NCBI RefSeq assembly: GCF_002835805.1
Contig: NZ_PISE01000022.1
Location: 124,001 to 188,000, forward strand
DNA from: Niallia nealsonii
GTDB lineage: Bacteria; Bacillota; Bacilli; Bacillales; Cytobacillaceae
DNA: 64,000 nucleotides
Direction: 5' to 3'
Part shown: piece by piece, positions 1-8,468 of the stretch
Position numbering within the stretch: the first letter of the stretch is position 1
How the letters are laid out: each line of letters starts with the position of its first letter
Position numbers and translations under genes: made by a program
Notes under the pieces: generated by a model
Seen by the model: only the letters and a program-made list of their open reading frames with translations
What the model was told of the DNA's origin: nothing
Databases searched by the model: none

Positions 1-1
1 A

Positions 2-208
2 TCTGACTATACACAATTGTTATTGGGACAACAAAACAAGGCAATCCAAACAAAAGTAGAAATTTGGATGCTGTATTCCCATATGGCGAAGTCTATGCCT
101 AGTTTAGTGAAACATTGGAATCAGGAATTTCCAGAAGGAAAACAGGAAATGATGAACATAATAGCAGAAATAAAAAAAATCAACGAAAAACAAAAACAAA
201 ATAAATAA
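2..208 (+). CDS. C-terminal part of an unidentified protein (cut by window start)
   Basis: The reading frame is open from the first complete codon at position 2 to a TAA ending at 208, so the start lies upstream of the window. About 68 residues are visible. The tail is helical and strongly charged, ending in a lysine- and glutamine-rich stretch (KKINEKQKQNK). I recognise no family motif. A regulator of the TetR or MarR type would suit a helical, charged C-terminus, but that is only a guess. A long hairpin at 337-377 lies between this gene and the convergent gene at 386-724. Confidence 0.5.
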   Translation, partial: SDYTQLLLGQQNKAIQTKVEIWMLYSHMAKSMPSLVKHWNQEFPEGKQEMMNIIAEIKKINEKQKQNK

Positions 209-336
209 AGAAACATATGCTACTAAGAGACCTGGACAATCTTTTTATGTTATTTTTATCTTTTTTTGAAGTTTTATTATTTAATGTTTTTTTCTAAAGG
301 GGGATATTTAGTTTGATAACAAATACATTAACCATT

Positions 337-377
337 AATAATCAGTGGGATACAAAACAATGCTCCCACTGATTATT
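337..377. terminator. Bidirectional hairpin terminator between convergent genes
   Basis: A 14-bp perfect stem pairs aataatcagtggga (337-350) with tcccactgattatt (364-377) around a 13-nt loop. It lies between the gene ending at 208 and the minus-strand gene ending at 386. T-rich flanks on the right and A-rich flanks on the left suit termination from both sides. Confidence 0.75.
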
Positions 378-385
378 AGTTTATT

Positions 386-724
386 TTATTGAACAGTCGA
401 TGGACCATAAGGGAATTGATTAGTATATCCTTTGAATTGCTGATAAGACTGCTGTAACTTTTGTTGTTCTGCAGACTCTAATTTGTACCAGCCCTTTTGA
501 AACATCACAGTATATAATTCCCTTTGCATATTTTGTGTTTCTGTAAAAATTGCTAATAAATCTTGATATAATGCTTGATGGCTTGCTTCGTTTAAAGCAG
601 TGGAATAAGAATCAGTCATATACTTTTCTGTGGCTAATAAATCATTAATAAAATCTCTATCATTCATTTGTGGTGTTTTAGGTACTTGTGTTTCTGGATT
701 TTGAATAGGTTGTTGATTCATCAT
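386..724 (-). CDS. yusN: Spore coat protein of the CotF / YusN type
   Basis: This 112-residue protein has a glutamine- and proline-rich N-terminus (about residues 1-20). A helical domain follows, starting MNDRDFINDLLATEKYMTDS, with the pattern seen in CotF-like coat proteins: a helix pair with a conserved E-K-Y and later an F..GWY segment (about residues 75-82). CotF-like proteins are ferritin-like small coat proteins of the spore. Two ATG codons stand in tandem (724 and 721) behind GGAGGG; the second has the better spacing. The neighbour at 751-1029 is also coat-like. The assignment to YusN rests on neighbourhood (next to yuzL and fadN) and on the CotF-like pattern, not on an alignment. Confidence 0.7.
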   Translation of the reverse strand: MMNQQPIQNPETQVPKTPQMNDRDFINDLLATEKYMTDSYSTALNEASHQALYQDLLAIFTETQNMQRELYTVMFQKGWYKLESAEQQKLQQSYQQFKGYTNQFPYGPSTVQ

Positions 725-750
725 TTTCCCTCCATAACTAATTCAAACGA

Positions 751-1029
751 TTATTGCTGTTGGTAAGTGCCGCTACTTAAAGATTGTTGGGCATTTAAAT
801 GGGAAATTATCTGTTCATAATGTTTTTGATGCATTTGTCCACATTTGTCCAGATAAGATTTTATTGTTTGGTCTTTTGTATTAGTAGCAAAAAAATGTGC
901 TTTTTTCATGGCAAGTAAATTCCATGAAAGCATGTCTGTTAAGTAAAGAGAGTCTTTTACGGTTATGGTCGCTGGCGGCTGCATCATCTCATTTGTGTTT
1001 TGCACAGCAGAATGGAATGTTTGCTGCAT
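751..1029 (-). CDS. Small coat-like protein
   Basis: This is a 92-residue protein. I start it at the ATG at 1029, because GGAGG lies 8 nt upstream of that codon; a TTG at 1044 sits on top of the ribosome binding site. The central part (ITVKDSLYLTDMLSWNLLAMKK, split across about residues 23-44) has the helical layout found in CotF-like proteins. A second helix follows with a conserved-looking Cys-Gly and several His. The C-terminus is rich in glutamine and serine. It is 26 bp from the coat gene at 386-724, in the same direction, so the two may be co-transcribed during sporulation. The family call is by pattern and context only. Confidence 0.6.
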   Translation of the reverse strand: MQQTFHSAVQNTNEMMQPPATITVKDSLYLTDMLSWNLLAMKKAHFFATNTKDQTIKSYLDKCGQMHQKHYEQIISHLNAQQSLSSGTYQQQ

Positions 1030-1067
1030 ATTATTTTCCTCCAATCGAAATGGGCTGAAATATTTTA

Positions 1068-1199
1068 TTATTTTTTATACTGATTGTTTTGGCTGTTTAC
1101 TTTTCCACCACCATCGTTTTCAACTGTTGGTCCAGCATTCCCTTTTACACTTGCTGCACTTACGCCAGCTTTTGATGGATTTTTTTTCACTCTAGGCAT
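1068..1199 (-). CDS. yuzL: YuzL family small protein
   Basis: A 43-residue ORF starts MPRVKKNPSKAGVSAASV and ends NNQYKK. Its AGVSAASVKGNAGP core followed by GGGKV matches my memory of the Bacillus YuzL family, short basic proteins of unknown role usually found beside the fad genes. A strong ribosome binding site (AGGAGGTGAC on the minus strand, about 1204-1213) precedes the ATG. It reads away from fadN, so the 236 bp between them must hold both promoters. The small size, low complexity and Lys/Ser/Gly/Ala content resemble a spore protein, but no function is established here. Confidence 0.75.
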   Translation of the reverse strand: MPRVKKNPSKAGVSAASVKGNAGPTVENDGGGKVNSQNNQYKK

Positions 1200-1305
1200 T
1201 GTTGTCACCTCCTACACTTACACATAGTAGCCTTTCCTATCTCAAAAGTTTTAATGAATTAAATCATCATTTACCATAAGTTTTCAAATAAAAATGATAA
1301 AAATG

Positions 1306-1332
1306 TGGACAAAAAAACAGGCAGGATATAAT
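1306..1332 (+). promoter_or_regulatory. Possible fadN promoter
   Basis: TATAAT at 1327-1332 is preceded by TGGACA at 1306-1311. The spacing of 15 nt is shorter than usual, so the call is weak. Just upstream, 1254-1272 (TGAAT, a short centre, then ATTCA-like TCATCA) loosely resembles the palindrome bound by the fatty-acid regulator FadR in Bacillus. That match is imperfect and is inference. Confidence 0.3.
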
Positions 1333-1435
1333 GCACTATCGTATATAGATATAAAAAGGTAAATTTATGATGCATACAGTAGGTGAATATTGTTTGTTTT
1401 GAAAAAATTATAAAAAAATGAGAGGGAGGAAAAAA

Positions 1436-3814
1436 ATGAGTGTTATAAAGCAAGCAGTTGTTATAGGTGCTGGCGTCATGGGAGCATCCATAGCGGCTCA
1501 ATTAGCGAATGCCGATATTCCTACACTGCTTCTTGATATAGTTCCTGATGATCTTTTAGCAGAAAAGAATAATTGGTGCTCCCAACTGGATGGGGATAAT
1601 AGAAATCAATTAGCAGATAAAGCCAAAAAAAATTTAATGAATCAAAAGCCTAGTCCCATTGTTTCTCTACAAAAACTTTCTTTAATAGAAACGGGAAATA
1701 TAGAGGATCATTTATCTAAAATATCAAAGGCAGACTGGATTATTGAAGCAATTACAGAAGATATAGAAGCAAAAAGGTCATTGCTTCAAAAAATAGATGA
1801 TTTCAGAAAAAAAGGATCAATTGTAAGCAGCAATACATCAGGCATTTCCATTGAAACGATGGTGGAAAATTGCTCAGCAGACCTTCAAGCACATTTTTTG
1901 GGTACACATTTTTTTAATCCCCCACGTTATATTACTCTCTTAGAATTAATCGCAACCCCTAAAACGAATCTAACTACCCTACAAAAATTCAAAGAATTTG
2001 CAGAAAAACAATTAGGGAAAAATGTAATAATTACGAAGGATACCCCTAATTTTATCGCAAACCGAATCGGTGCCTATGCATTTTTAACGATAGTAAAAGT
2101 AATGACAAAGTCAAAGCTGTCAATTCCAAAAGTAGATGAACTAACTGGGAAGTTAATTGGACGTTCTAAGAGTGGGACATTCCAAACATTAGATTTAGTA
2201 GGATTAGATACATTTTCATATGTTGTAAAAAATATTCAGGAAAGATCTTCTAATCATAGCGAAAAAGGTTTTTATATCATGCCGCCTTTTATGGAAGAAA
2301 TGATCGAGCAAAATTTGCTAGGAAGAAAAACAGGAAATGGTTTTTATAGAAAAACTAAAAGTGGAATAGAAGCACTTGATTATCAAACTATGCAATACCA
2401 AAGGGTAGAAAAAAAGAAACTGCCAGAAAAAGAATTGCAGGAGTTTATTTATGAGGACAGCCAGGATGCAAAATTTTTATGGGAAAGCATCATGCCATTT
2501 CTATTATACAGTGCGGCTTTATTAGGAGAAATAGCAGATACCATTTACGAAATAGATGAGGCTGTAAAATTGGGCTTTAATTGGGAAAAAGGGCCATTTG
2601 AAATATGGGATAGTATTGGATTAGTTAAAAGCATAACAAAATTAAAATCTGCAAATATTGCCGTTCCAAATTGGATAACCGAAATGATAGAAAAAGGAGA
2701 ACATGTTTTTTATAAAAAAGAAAAGGAAGCATTAACTTATTATAACAATGGGAAGTATACGCCAATTCAAAAGGATTCCCATCATATAGACGTACAGGAG
2801 AAAAAAAGACAAAATGGCATATTAGCCAGAAATGATAGTGGAACACTTTTTGATATTGGCGACGGGGTGGCGATGCTGGAACTTCATGCCCCGCATAATG
2901 TAATTGGGATGGATGCAATTGAGATGATGGATGCAGCAGTTAGGGAAGTGGAAGAAAATTCAGCGTTTAAGGGATTAGTGATTGGCAGTGGAGGAACAAA
3001 TTTTAGTGTAGGAGCAAACCTAGCATTGCTATTAATGGAAGCACAGTCAAAAGATTATTCGGAAATTGAACTGGTTGTACAAAAGTTTCAAGAGGCCATG
3101 ATGAAAATAAAATATGCGAAAAAACCGATTGTTTCAGCGCCATTTGGCAATACACTAGGAGGCGGTGCTGAGATTTGTTTAGCTTCCTCTTATGTGCAAG
3201 CATTACAAGAAACTTATATTGGTCTAGTGGAAACAGGGGTAGGACTAATTCCTGGAGGCGGGGGAACAAAAGAACTGTATATAAACTCACTAAAAGAAGT
3301 AGATTTGCTTCAAGAAGAGGCACTAATAAAAACGGTCAAAAAAGTATTTTTCACTATTTTTACAAGTAAAGTATCTACTTCTGCAGAAGAGGGAAAAGAA
3401 TGGAAATTGCTTAATAAAAAGGATCAAATTACGATGAATAAACGTTATTTAATTTATGATGCAAAACAAATGGTGCTTAAACATTCTACTTTGTATAGTC
3501 CCCCACAAAAAAGAAAAGTTGTTGTTGCAGGAAAACCAGGATATGACTTGTTAAAAAAGGAATTATCTAAGTTAGCAATGACGGGAAGGCTATCTCCTTA
3601 TGAAAGAATTATTGGCGAAAAATTAGCTTTTGTTTTAACAGGAGGAAATTTGCCCTTTAAATCAGAGGTAGAGGAAGCCTATTTGCTGCAGTTGGAAAGG
3701 TCAGCATTTATGGAGCTGATTCAAGACAAACAAACACAAAAACGAATGCTGCATTTATTGCAGACAGGAAAAATCTATCAAGAGAAAAGGGAAAACACTT
3801 CCCCTGCTAACTAA
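1436..3814 (+). CDS. fadN: FadN, bifunctional enoyl-CoA hydratase / 3-hydroxyacyl-CoA dehydrogenase
   Basis: The protein catalyses two middle steps of fatty acid beta-oxidation in the cytoplasm. The first 300 residues are a 3-hydroxyacyl-CoA dehydrogenase: Rossmann motif GAGVMGASIA, then THFFNPP and the TKDTPNFIANRIG segment. The crotonase domain lies near residues 480-640, with HNVIGMDA, the oxyanion-hole region LGGGAEICLASS, and ETGVGLIPGGGGTKEL. The length of 792 residues fits B. subtilis FadN. I start at ATG 1436 because GAGGGAGG lies just before it; an in-frame ATG at 1418 would put that site inside the gene. fadE follows 39 bp later with no thiolase gene between, which is unusual for this cluster. 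Confidence 0.93.
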   Translation: MSVIKQAVVIGAGVMGASIAAQLANADIPTLLLDIVPDDLLAEKNNWCSQLDGDNRNQLADKAKKNLMNQKPSPIVSLQKLSLIETGNIEDHLSKISKADWIIEAITEDIEAKRSLLQKIDDFRKKGSIVSSNTSGISIETMVENCSADLQAHFLGTHFFNPPRYITLLELIATPKTNLTTLQKFKEFAEKQLGKNVIITKDTPNFIANRIGAYAFLTIVKVMTKSKLSIPKVDELTGKLIGRSKSGTFQTLDLVGLDTFSYVVKNIQERSSNHSEKGFYIMPPFMEEMIEQNLLGRKTGNGFYRKTKSGIEALDYQTMQYQRVEKKKLPEKELQEFIYEDSQDAKFLWESIMPFLLYSAALLGEIADTIYEIDEAVKLGFNWEKGPFEIWDSIGLVKSITKLKSANIAVPNWITEMIEKGEHVFYKKEKEALTYYNNGKYTPIQKDSHHIDVQEKKRQNGILARNDSGTLFDIGDGVAMLELHAPHNVIGMDAIEMMDAAVREVEENSAFKGLVIGSGGTNFSVGANLALLLMEAQSKDYSEIELVVQKFQEAMMKIKYAKKPIVSAPFGNTLGGGAEICLASSYVQALQETYIGLVETGVGLIPGGGGTKELYINSLKEVDLLQEEALIKTVKKVFFTIFTSKVSTSAEEGKEWKLLNKKDQITMNKRYLIYDAKQMVLKHSTLYSPPQKRKVVVAGKPGYDLLKKELSKLAMTGRLSPYERIIGEKLAFVLTGGNLPFKSEVEEAYLLQLERSAFMELIQDKQTQKRMLHLLQTGKIYQEKRENTSPAN

Positions 3815-3853
3815 AATTTTGTTTGATAAAAATAAGGTAACTGTGACGGAGTG

Positions 3854-5614
3854 ATGAGAGTGAAAAAAGGTGGCAGCTTTTTAACAGAAGAAACAAAAGA
3901 AATGGATATTTTTACACCAGAAGATTTCACGGAAGAACATTGGATGATTGGAAAGATGACAGCAGATTTTGTGGATAAAAGAGTAATAAAAAATCTAGCT
4001 GCAATGGAAAATCACGATTTTAAGCAAGTGGTGGAATTGTTGAAAGAGGCGGGGGAGTTAGGACTTTTAAGTGGTGACATACCAGAGGAATTCGGTGGAT
4101 TAGGCTTAGATAAAATAAGTTCTGCTATTATTTCAGAAAAGATGTCTATTGCAGGAGGATTCTCTGTTACCCATGGTGCACATATTGGTATAGGCTCTCT
4201 TCCCATTGTTTTATTTGGAAATAAGGAACAAAAGGAAAAATATTTGCCCTATTTAGCAACAGGAGAAAAAATAGCAGCATATGCGTTAACTGAACCACAA
4301 GCAGGGTCGGATGCCATGAGCATTAGAACAACTGCTGCTTTAAATGAAGAAGGCACCCATTATATTCTAAAAGGAGAAAAACAATGGATTACAAATGCTG
4401 GAATTGCTGATGTTTTTACTGTATTCGCAAAAATAGATGGAAAAGATTTTTCCGCCTTTATCATAGAAAGGGAGTTTGAAGGATTTTCTATCGGCAAGGA
4501 AGAAAATAAACTCGGCATAAAAAGTTCCTCTACCTGTGCATTAAAGTTTGACAATGTAGCTGTACCTGTAGAAAACTTGCTTGGAGAAAAGGGAAAAGGA
4601 CATATTATTGCATTAAACATTTTAAACATTGGCCGCTTTAAATTGGGAGTCGGTGCAGTTGGTGCAAGCAAAGAAGCAATCAAAAAGACAATCTCCTATA
4701 CGAATAATCGTATCCAGTTTCATACCCCAATTACTCAATTTCCATTAACAAAAGAAAAATTAGCCACAATGTCTGCCTATTTATATGCAGCAGAAAGTTC
4801 TGTTTATCGAACTGCCGGATTAATCTCCACTAGTATGAGTCCATTGCCACATGACGCTGATAGAAAATTAATAGCTTCTGCCATAAATGAATATGCGATT
4901 GAATGCAGCCTAAACAAGGTATTTGCTTCGGAAGTGCTTGATATGATTGTAGATGAATGTGTGCAATTGCATGGAGGAAACGGGTTTATGGAAGGTTATG
5001 ATATAACAAGGATGTATCGTGATGCTAGAATAAATCGTATATTTGAAGGCACAAATGAAATTAATCGCTTATTAGTTCCAGCTACCCTTTTAAAAAAGGG
5101 AATAAAGGGCGAACTTCCATTATTGCAAGCTGCTAAAAATGTAGAGCGACAATTGCTGACACTGCTCCCGGCTGATCCTGAAAAGTCCATTTTGGCACAA
5201 GAAAAAATGTTTGTGGAAAACGGAAAAAAAATTGCATTACTTTTACTTGGCTTAACTGCCCAAAAATTTGGACACAAATTAGAGAATGAACAAGAAATAC
5301 TTGCCAATCTATCAAATATTATCATGACGGTCTACAATATGGAGTCTGCAATATTACGAACAGAAAAAGGAATAAAAAGAGGGCAAAATAATGAAATACA
5401 AAAAATTCTTTATACAGAAATTTACTGTGCAGAAGCATTTCAAAAAATCAACTCTGAAGCAATAGAAATACTAGCAAATATGGAAAGTGGAGATAACCTT
5501 CGCCTGCTGCTTGCGAGTTTGAAAAAATTGACGAGACATTTGCCGAAACCAATTATTTCCTTAAAAAGAAAAGCGGCAGAGGAAATAATAGCAAAAAAAC
5601 AATATATTGTATGA
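3854..5614 (+). CDS. fadE: FadE, acyl-CoA dehydrogenase
   Basis: This FAD-dependent enzyme performs the first, alpha-beta dehydrogenation step of beta-oxidation. Visible landmarks are the N-terminal GGSFLTEE segment, EEFGGLGLDK, YALTEPQAGSDA (flavin and substrate pocket), KQWITNAGIADVFTVFAK, and near residue 380 the LHGGNGFMEGYDITRMYRDA and FEGTNEINR segments typical of the family. A long C-terminal helical extension brings it to about 586 residues, the FadE rather than the short-chain dehydrogenase length. GTG 3851, ATG 3854 and GTG 3860 are all possible starts; GGAG at 3848-3851 favours 3860 by spacing. It is in one operon with fadN. Confidence 0.93.
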   Translation: MRVKKGGSFLTEETKEMDIFTPEDFTEEHWMIGKMTADFVDKRVIKNLAAMENHDFKQVVELLKEAGELGLLSGDIPEEFGGLGLDKISSAIISEKMSIAGGFSVTHGAHIGIGSLPIVLFGNKEQKEKYLPYLATGEKIAAYALTEPQAGSDAMSIRTTAALNEEGTHYILKGEKQWITNAGIADVFTVFAKIDGKDFSAFIIEREFEGFSIGKEENKLGIKSSSTCALKFDNVAVPVENLLGEKGKGHIIALNILNIGRFKLGVGAVGASKEAIKKTISYTNNRIQFHTPITQFPLTKEKLATMSAYLYAAESSVYRTAGLISTSMSPLPHDADRKLIASAINEYAIECSLNKVFASEVLDMIVDECVQLHGGNGFMEGYDITRMYRDARINRIFEGTNEINRLLVPATLLKKGIKGELPLLQAAKNVERQLLTLLPADPEKSILAQEKMFVENGKKIALLLLGLTAQKFGHKLENEQEILANLSNIIMTVYNMESAILRTEKGIKRGQNNEIQKILYTEIYCAEAFQKINSEAIEILANMESGDNLRLLLASLKKLTRHLPKPIISLKRKAAEEIIAKKQYIV

Positions 5615-5635
5615 TAAGGATAAATCTAAAAGAAA

Positions 5636-5866
5636 GGCTGTTTTCGTAATCTTTGTTGCTTTTAAAGGAGTGGGTGGATTTCCATTCCAGGATGCCCGCT
5701 TTCCGTAGAGCGGGCGGTAAGTCTCCTCGGCTTATCGCCTGCGGGGTCTCATCTGTCCCGCTAATCCCACAGGATTCTCGCACCTTTCACTCCAATCCAC
5801 CTGTTTTAACCATGGATTTATTCATGGAAACTATCCAAAAAAAAAATCATTTTTTAGAAAACAGCC
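5636..5866. repeat. MITE-like dispersed repeat, copy 1
   Basis: A 231-bp block starts GGCTGTTTTC and ends GAAAACAGCC, so its ends are exact 10-bp inverted repeats. The interior is far more GC-rich than its surroundings and contains a palindromic core around the GAGCGGGCGG and CCCGCTAATCCC motifs. Related copies occur at 19285-19514 and 51774-51966, all between genes. No transposase is encoded. ORFs that cross it in several frames are most likely spurious. Confidence 0.8.
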
Positions 5867-5874
5867 AAAAGAAA

Positions 5875-5910
5875 AGACAAATTCTTTTCGTTCAGATTTG
5901 TCTTTTTTTA
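5875..5910 (+). terminator. Rho-independent terminator
   Basis: AGACAAAT (5875-5882) pairs with ATTTGTCT (5896-5903), followed by a run of seven T. It lies just beyond MITE copy 1 and could end the fadN-fadE transcript. Confidence 0.65.
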
Positions 5911-5972
5911 AAAGCTTATTTTCACAGTTATCTTTCGTTGAACCAATTCGGCTTTTACGGGGAAGTTTCTGC

Positions 5973-6080
5973 CTACCTAGATTTTTTGTTTCTTCTTTTA
6001 ATCTCGAAGTAGGAGTCAAAAGCCTGCTAAATAGGGGGAAATTAATTTGCTGCGAAACAACAAGTTTACGAAAAGAGCCT
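5973..6080. repeat. Degenerate intergenic repeat plus a solo MITE end
   Basis: The segment 5973-6026 (starts ctacctagattttttg, ends agcctg) has a diverged counterpart at 36278-36336. Directly after it, aagtttacgaaaagagcct (6062-6080) is close to the inverted left end of the MITE family. The 640 bp between fadE and yusI therefore seem to be built largely from repeat debris. I see no credible gene there. Confidence 0.45.
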
Positions 6081-6252
6081 TTTATAAACCTATTGTTTTT
6101 ATATGTTAAAAAAACTCTCATGGGGAAGTAGCTTGATCATAATTTTAGCCATTAAATTATAATTATGCTCAATTTCTATATTATGATTTTGAAGAAAAAT
6201 ATGATAATATGCAAGTATATGTAATGAAATTCAACAAAAAATAGGTGATAGA

Positions 6253-6612
6253 ATGAAAGTTACATTTTATTGGTATCCAAAATGCGGTACATGCAGAAAA
6301 GCTAAAAAGTGGCTTGATGAAAATGGTGTAGCATATGAAGAAGTACATATCGTCGAAAACCCCCCTTCCCGCTCTAAATTGGAAGAACTGTATAAAAACA
6401 GTGGAATGGAATTAAAGAAGTTCTTTAATACAAGTGGCCAAAAGTACCGGGAACTTGGGTTGAAGGACAAAGTAAAAGAGGCATCAGATGCTGAGCTATT
6501 AGATATACTAGCATCAGACGGCATGTTGATCAAACGTCCATTAACTACGGACGGAAATAAAGTAACAATTGGATTTAAAGAAGAAGAGTTTAAAGAAAGT
6601 TGGATTAAATAG
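6253..6612 (+). CDS. yusI: ArsC/Spx family protein YusI
   Basis: This 119-residue thioredoxin-fold protein begins MKVTFYWYPKCGTCRKAKKW, giving a CxxC pair at Cys11 and Cys14 in the position used by arsenate reductases of the ArsC/Spx family. Further family landmarks are FNTSGQKYRELGLK (about residues 57-70) and LIKRPLTTDGNKVTIGF (about residues 94-110). In Bacillus this gene sits beside gcvH and the fad genes, as here. No arsenic-resistance genes are nearby, so a redox or regulatory role is more likely than arsenate reduction. The ATG has GGTGAT upstream. Confidence 0.85.
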   Translation: MKVTFYWYPKCGTCRKAKKWLDENGVAYEEVHIVENPPSRSKLEELYKNSGMELKKFFNTSGQKYRELGLKDKVKEASDAELLDILASDGMLIKRPLTTDGNKVTIGFKEEEFKESWIK

Positions 6613-6658
6613 AGCCTGCTTTTTTTAATATAATAATACTATTTGGAGGGAATTGTAT

Positions 6659-7042
6659 ATGAGCATACCGAAAGATTTACGTTATTCAGAAGAACATGAA
6701 TGGGTAAAAGTAGAAGGCGAAAATGCCCGTATTGGTATTACATACTTTGCACAATCAGAATTAGGGGACATTGTGTTTGTTGAACTCCCTGAAGTTGGCG
6801 ATGATGTTGTAGCAAACGAGCCATTTGGAAGTGTTGAATCAGTTAAAACGGTATCCGAATTATACGCTCCAATCAGCGGTAAAGTAGTGGAAGTAAATGA
6901 AGATCTAAGTGATAATCCAGAGTATGTTAATGAATCACCATATGAAAAAGCGTGGATGGTTGTAATTGAACCTAGTAACAAAGAGGATATTGATGGACTT
7001 ATGACTGCAGAGCAATATGGGGAAATGACAAAAGAAGATTAA
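6659..7042 (+). CDS. gcvH: Glycine cleavage system H protein
   Basis: GcvH carries a lipoyl group on a lysine and shuttles the aminomethyl intermediate between the P, T and L proteins. In Bacillaceae it is also the entry point for protein lipoylation. The lipoyl lysine lies in [13 protein letters not shown], about residue 63, and EEHEWVK and [13 protein letters not shown] are also typical. The 127-residue length fits. I use ATG 6659, 8 nt after GGAGGG; the upstream in-frame TTG at 6653 is too close to that site. The lipoyl synthase gene lipA lies about 18 kb away in the same window. Confidence 0.95.
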   Translation: MSIPKDLRYSEEHEWVKVEGENARIGITYFAQSELGDIVFVELPEVGDDVVANEPFGSVESVKTVSELYAPISGKVVEVNEDLSDNPEYVNESPYEKAWMVVIEPSNKEDIDGLMTAEQYGEMTKED

Positions 7043-7067
7043 TACCGAGAAGGAGTTGTCCTGAAAC

Positions 7068-7184
7068 ATGAACGAAAACTTCGCCGCCACAGTAAGCATA
7101 GATAAAGCTGAATGGATTGGGGGGAAGTTCGTGCATGAATGGATTAGCTCCTTTTTTTATCTAGGAAAAACACTAAAGATTTGA
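7068..7184 (+). CDS. Possible small protein downstream of gcvH
   Basis: A 38-residue ORF (MNENFAATVSIDKAEW at its start) fills much of the 229 bp between gcvH and yusF. AAGGAG lies 12-13 nt upstream of the ATG, farther than ideal. I recognise no family. B. subtilis has a small gene (yusG) in this position, but I see no similarity from memory. It may be a remnant or non-coding. Confidence 0.25.
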   Translation: MNENFAATVSIDKAEWIGGKFVHEWISSFFYLGKTLKI

Positions 7185-7271
7185 AAATTCAGAAAAATTT
7201 CAAAAAGTACTTTCCCTCTTGTTTTATATATGATAAAGTTGAATTCAATACTTCCATTTAGGTGATCAGAG

Positions 7272-7619
7272 ATGAGCAAAATAATCATTGTTGAAGGCAA
7301 ATCAGATAAGTTAAAAATTAAAAATATTATTAGAGAGCCAATTGAGATTATTTGTACAAATGGAACGATCGGTGTATCAAAGCTAGATGAACTAATAGAA
7401 GAATTATTTGATAAAGATGTTTATATCTTAGTAGATGCTGACAAATCTGGTGAAAAGTTAAGAAAACAATTTAGAAAAGAAATGCCTGAAGCAGAACATT
7501 TATATATTGATAAAATGTATAGAGAAGTTGCGAGTGCTCCAACCCATCATTTGGCTACGGTTCTATTGCATGCGAATATTGATGTTTTTCCGGAATATTT
7601 AGATTTAAGGATGAATTAG
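7272..7619 (+). CDS. yusF: Toprim domain protein YusF
   Basis: A 115-residue stand-alone Toprim domain: the N-terminal IIIVEGKSDKLKI holds the catalytic glutamate (about residue 8), and YILVDADKSGEKLRKQF holds the Asp-x-Asp-type motif (about residues 56-58). Toprim domains of this size resemble the catalytic part of ribonuclease M5, but the actual substrate of YusF is unknown to me. GGTGATC precedes the ATG. The next gene starts 2 bp after the stop, so the two are translationally close. Confidence 0.85.
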   Translation: MSKIIIVEGKSDKLKIKNIIREPIEIICTNGTIGVSKLDELIEELFDKDVYILVDADKSGEKLRKQFRKEMPEAEHLYIDKMYREVASAPTHHLATVLLHANIDVFPEYLDLRMN

Positions 7620-7621
7620 AA

Positions 7622-7936
7622 ATGAATAATTGGACGATAGAACAAATAAATAGTGTTATATCAGAAGAAAAAGAACAGGCTTTTCTGCTTTATTTGTATA
7701 CCCCTCTTTGCGGGACATGTCAGGTTGCATCAAAAATGCTTACTGTTGTGGAAGCTATGGTGAAAAATGGAGTTTTTGCAAAAATGGATTTAAATTATTA
7801 TCCGGCGCTTGCAGAAAAATATGAGGTGGAGAGTGTCCCATGTCTTCTAATTTTTAAGGGAGGAAACTTGGCAGAAAAAAAATACGCCTTTCATTCGGTG
7901 CCTTATTTATTAGAAGAAATTCAAAAATATACATAA
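7622..7936 (+). CDS. yusE: Thioredoxin-like protein YusE
   Basis: This 104-residue thioredoxin-fold protein has the redox motif LCGTCQVA (Cys-Gly-Thr-Cys, about residues 29-32) instead of the classical CGPC. The conserved cis-proline lies in VESVPCLLIF, and GGNLAEKK follows near the end of the fold. There is no signal peptide, so it acts in the cytoplasm. It follows yusF by 2 bp and is ended by a strong hairpin at 7976-8011. Confidence 0.88.
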   Translation: MNNWTIEQINSVISEEKEQAFLLYLYTPLCGTCQVASKMLTVVEAMVKNGVFAKMDLNYYPALAEKYEVESVPCLLIFKGGNLAEKKYAFHSVPYLLEEIQKYT

Positions 7937-7975
7937 TGGTTATTCCTGCTGATTTCCTTACTAGTCAGCTGTATG

Positions 7976-8011
7976 AGAAAAAATCGCCTTTTTTGTAAAA
8001 GGCGATTTTTT
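7976..8011 (+). terminator. Rho-independent terminator of yusF-yusE
   Basis: AAAAATCGCCTTTT pairs with AAAAGGCGATTTTT around a TTTGT loop, and the right arm ends in a T run. It is about 40 bp after the yusE stop. Confidence 0.85.
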
Positions 8012-8015
8012 ATAG

Positions 8016-8169
8016 TCAGGTATTTATCACGCATTAACGGGCAGTAAAACCCCCACCTAAGGGAGTGTAAGAGAAAACGAGAAATCTAGGTGGGGGATAA
8101 CTGCCCATAAAAGCCTGATTGGTTCAACTAACAACTAGTGGGGGATGAAGAAAACCCCCACTGGTTGAA
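8016..8169. repeat. Paired-hairpin intergenic element of unknown role
   Basis: Two GC-rich hairpins stand in tandem. In the first, outer TCAGG (8016-8020) pairs with CCTGA (8114-8118), then GGGCAGT (8039-8045) with ACTGCCC (8100-8106), then CCCCCACCT (8050-8058) with AGGTGGGGG (8088-8096). In the second, TTCAAC (8123-8128) pairs with GTTGAA (8164-8169) and AGTGGGGG (8137-8144) with CCCCCACT (8155-8162). No T run follows. It occupies part of the 532 bp between yusE and yusD. I see no gene there. Confidence 0.7.
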
Positions 8170-8468
8170 GCTTCACTTTATGAAAATCGACATGGAAGAT
8201 AAGAGTATGACATTTCTCGGGAAATATATCGACGGAATTATTACATAAAATCAATTGTTTATTTAATAGCTTTAACCTCCTTTTTTATAGAACTGCTCTT
8301 TTATTTTAAAACAAGCGAAAATCTGACAAAGTCCAACAAAGTACACGGAAAAAAATGTTTTTTTTGTCTAAATAAAAATAATAGGGATTTTTCTTTTTAG
8401 AAAGGGTTTTAGCTGGTAGGAAAGAATACATATAAAAGATATAGGGAGGATGAAAAGGGAGGGTATTT

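Noticed and set aside
1418-1435. Upstream start codon for fadN
   Set aside because: The ribosome binding site lies inside this stretch, so translation should begin at 1436.
5653-6131. Several ORFs of 77 to 119 codons on both strands
   Set aside because: They lie in MITE copy 1 and the repeat debris after it, have no ribosome binding sites, and overlap each other on both strands.
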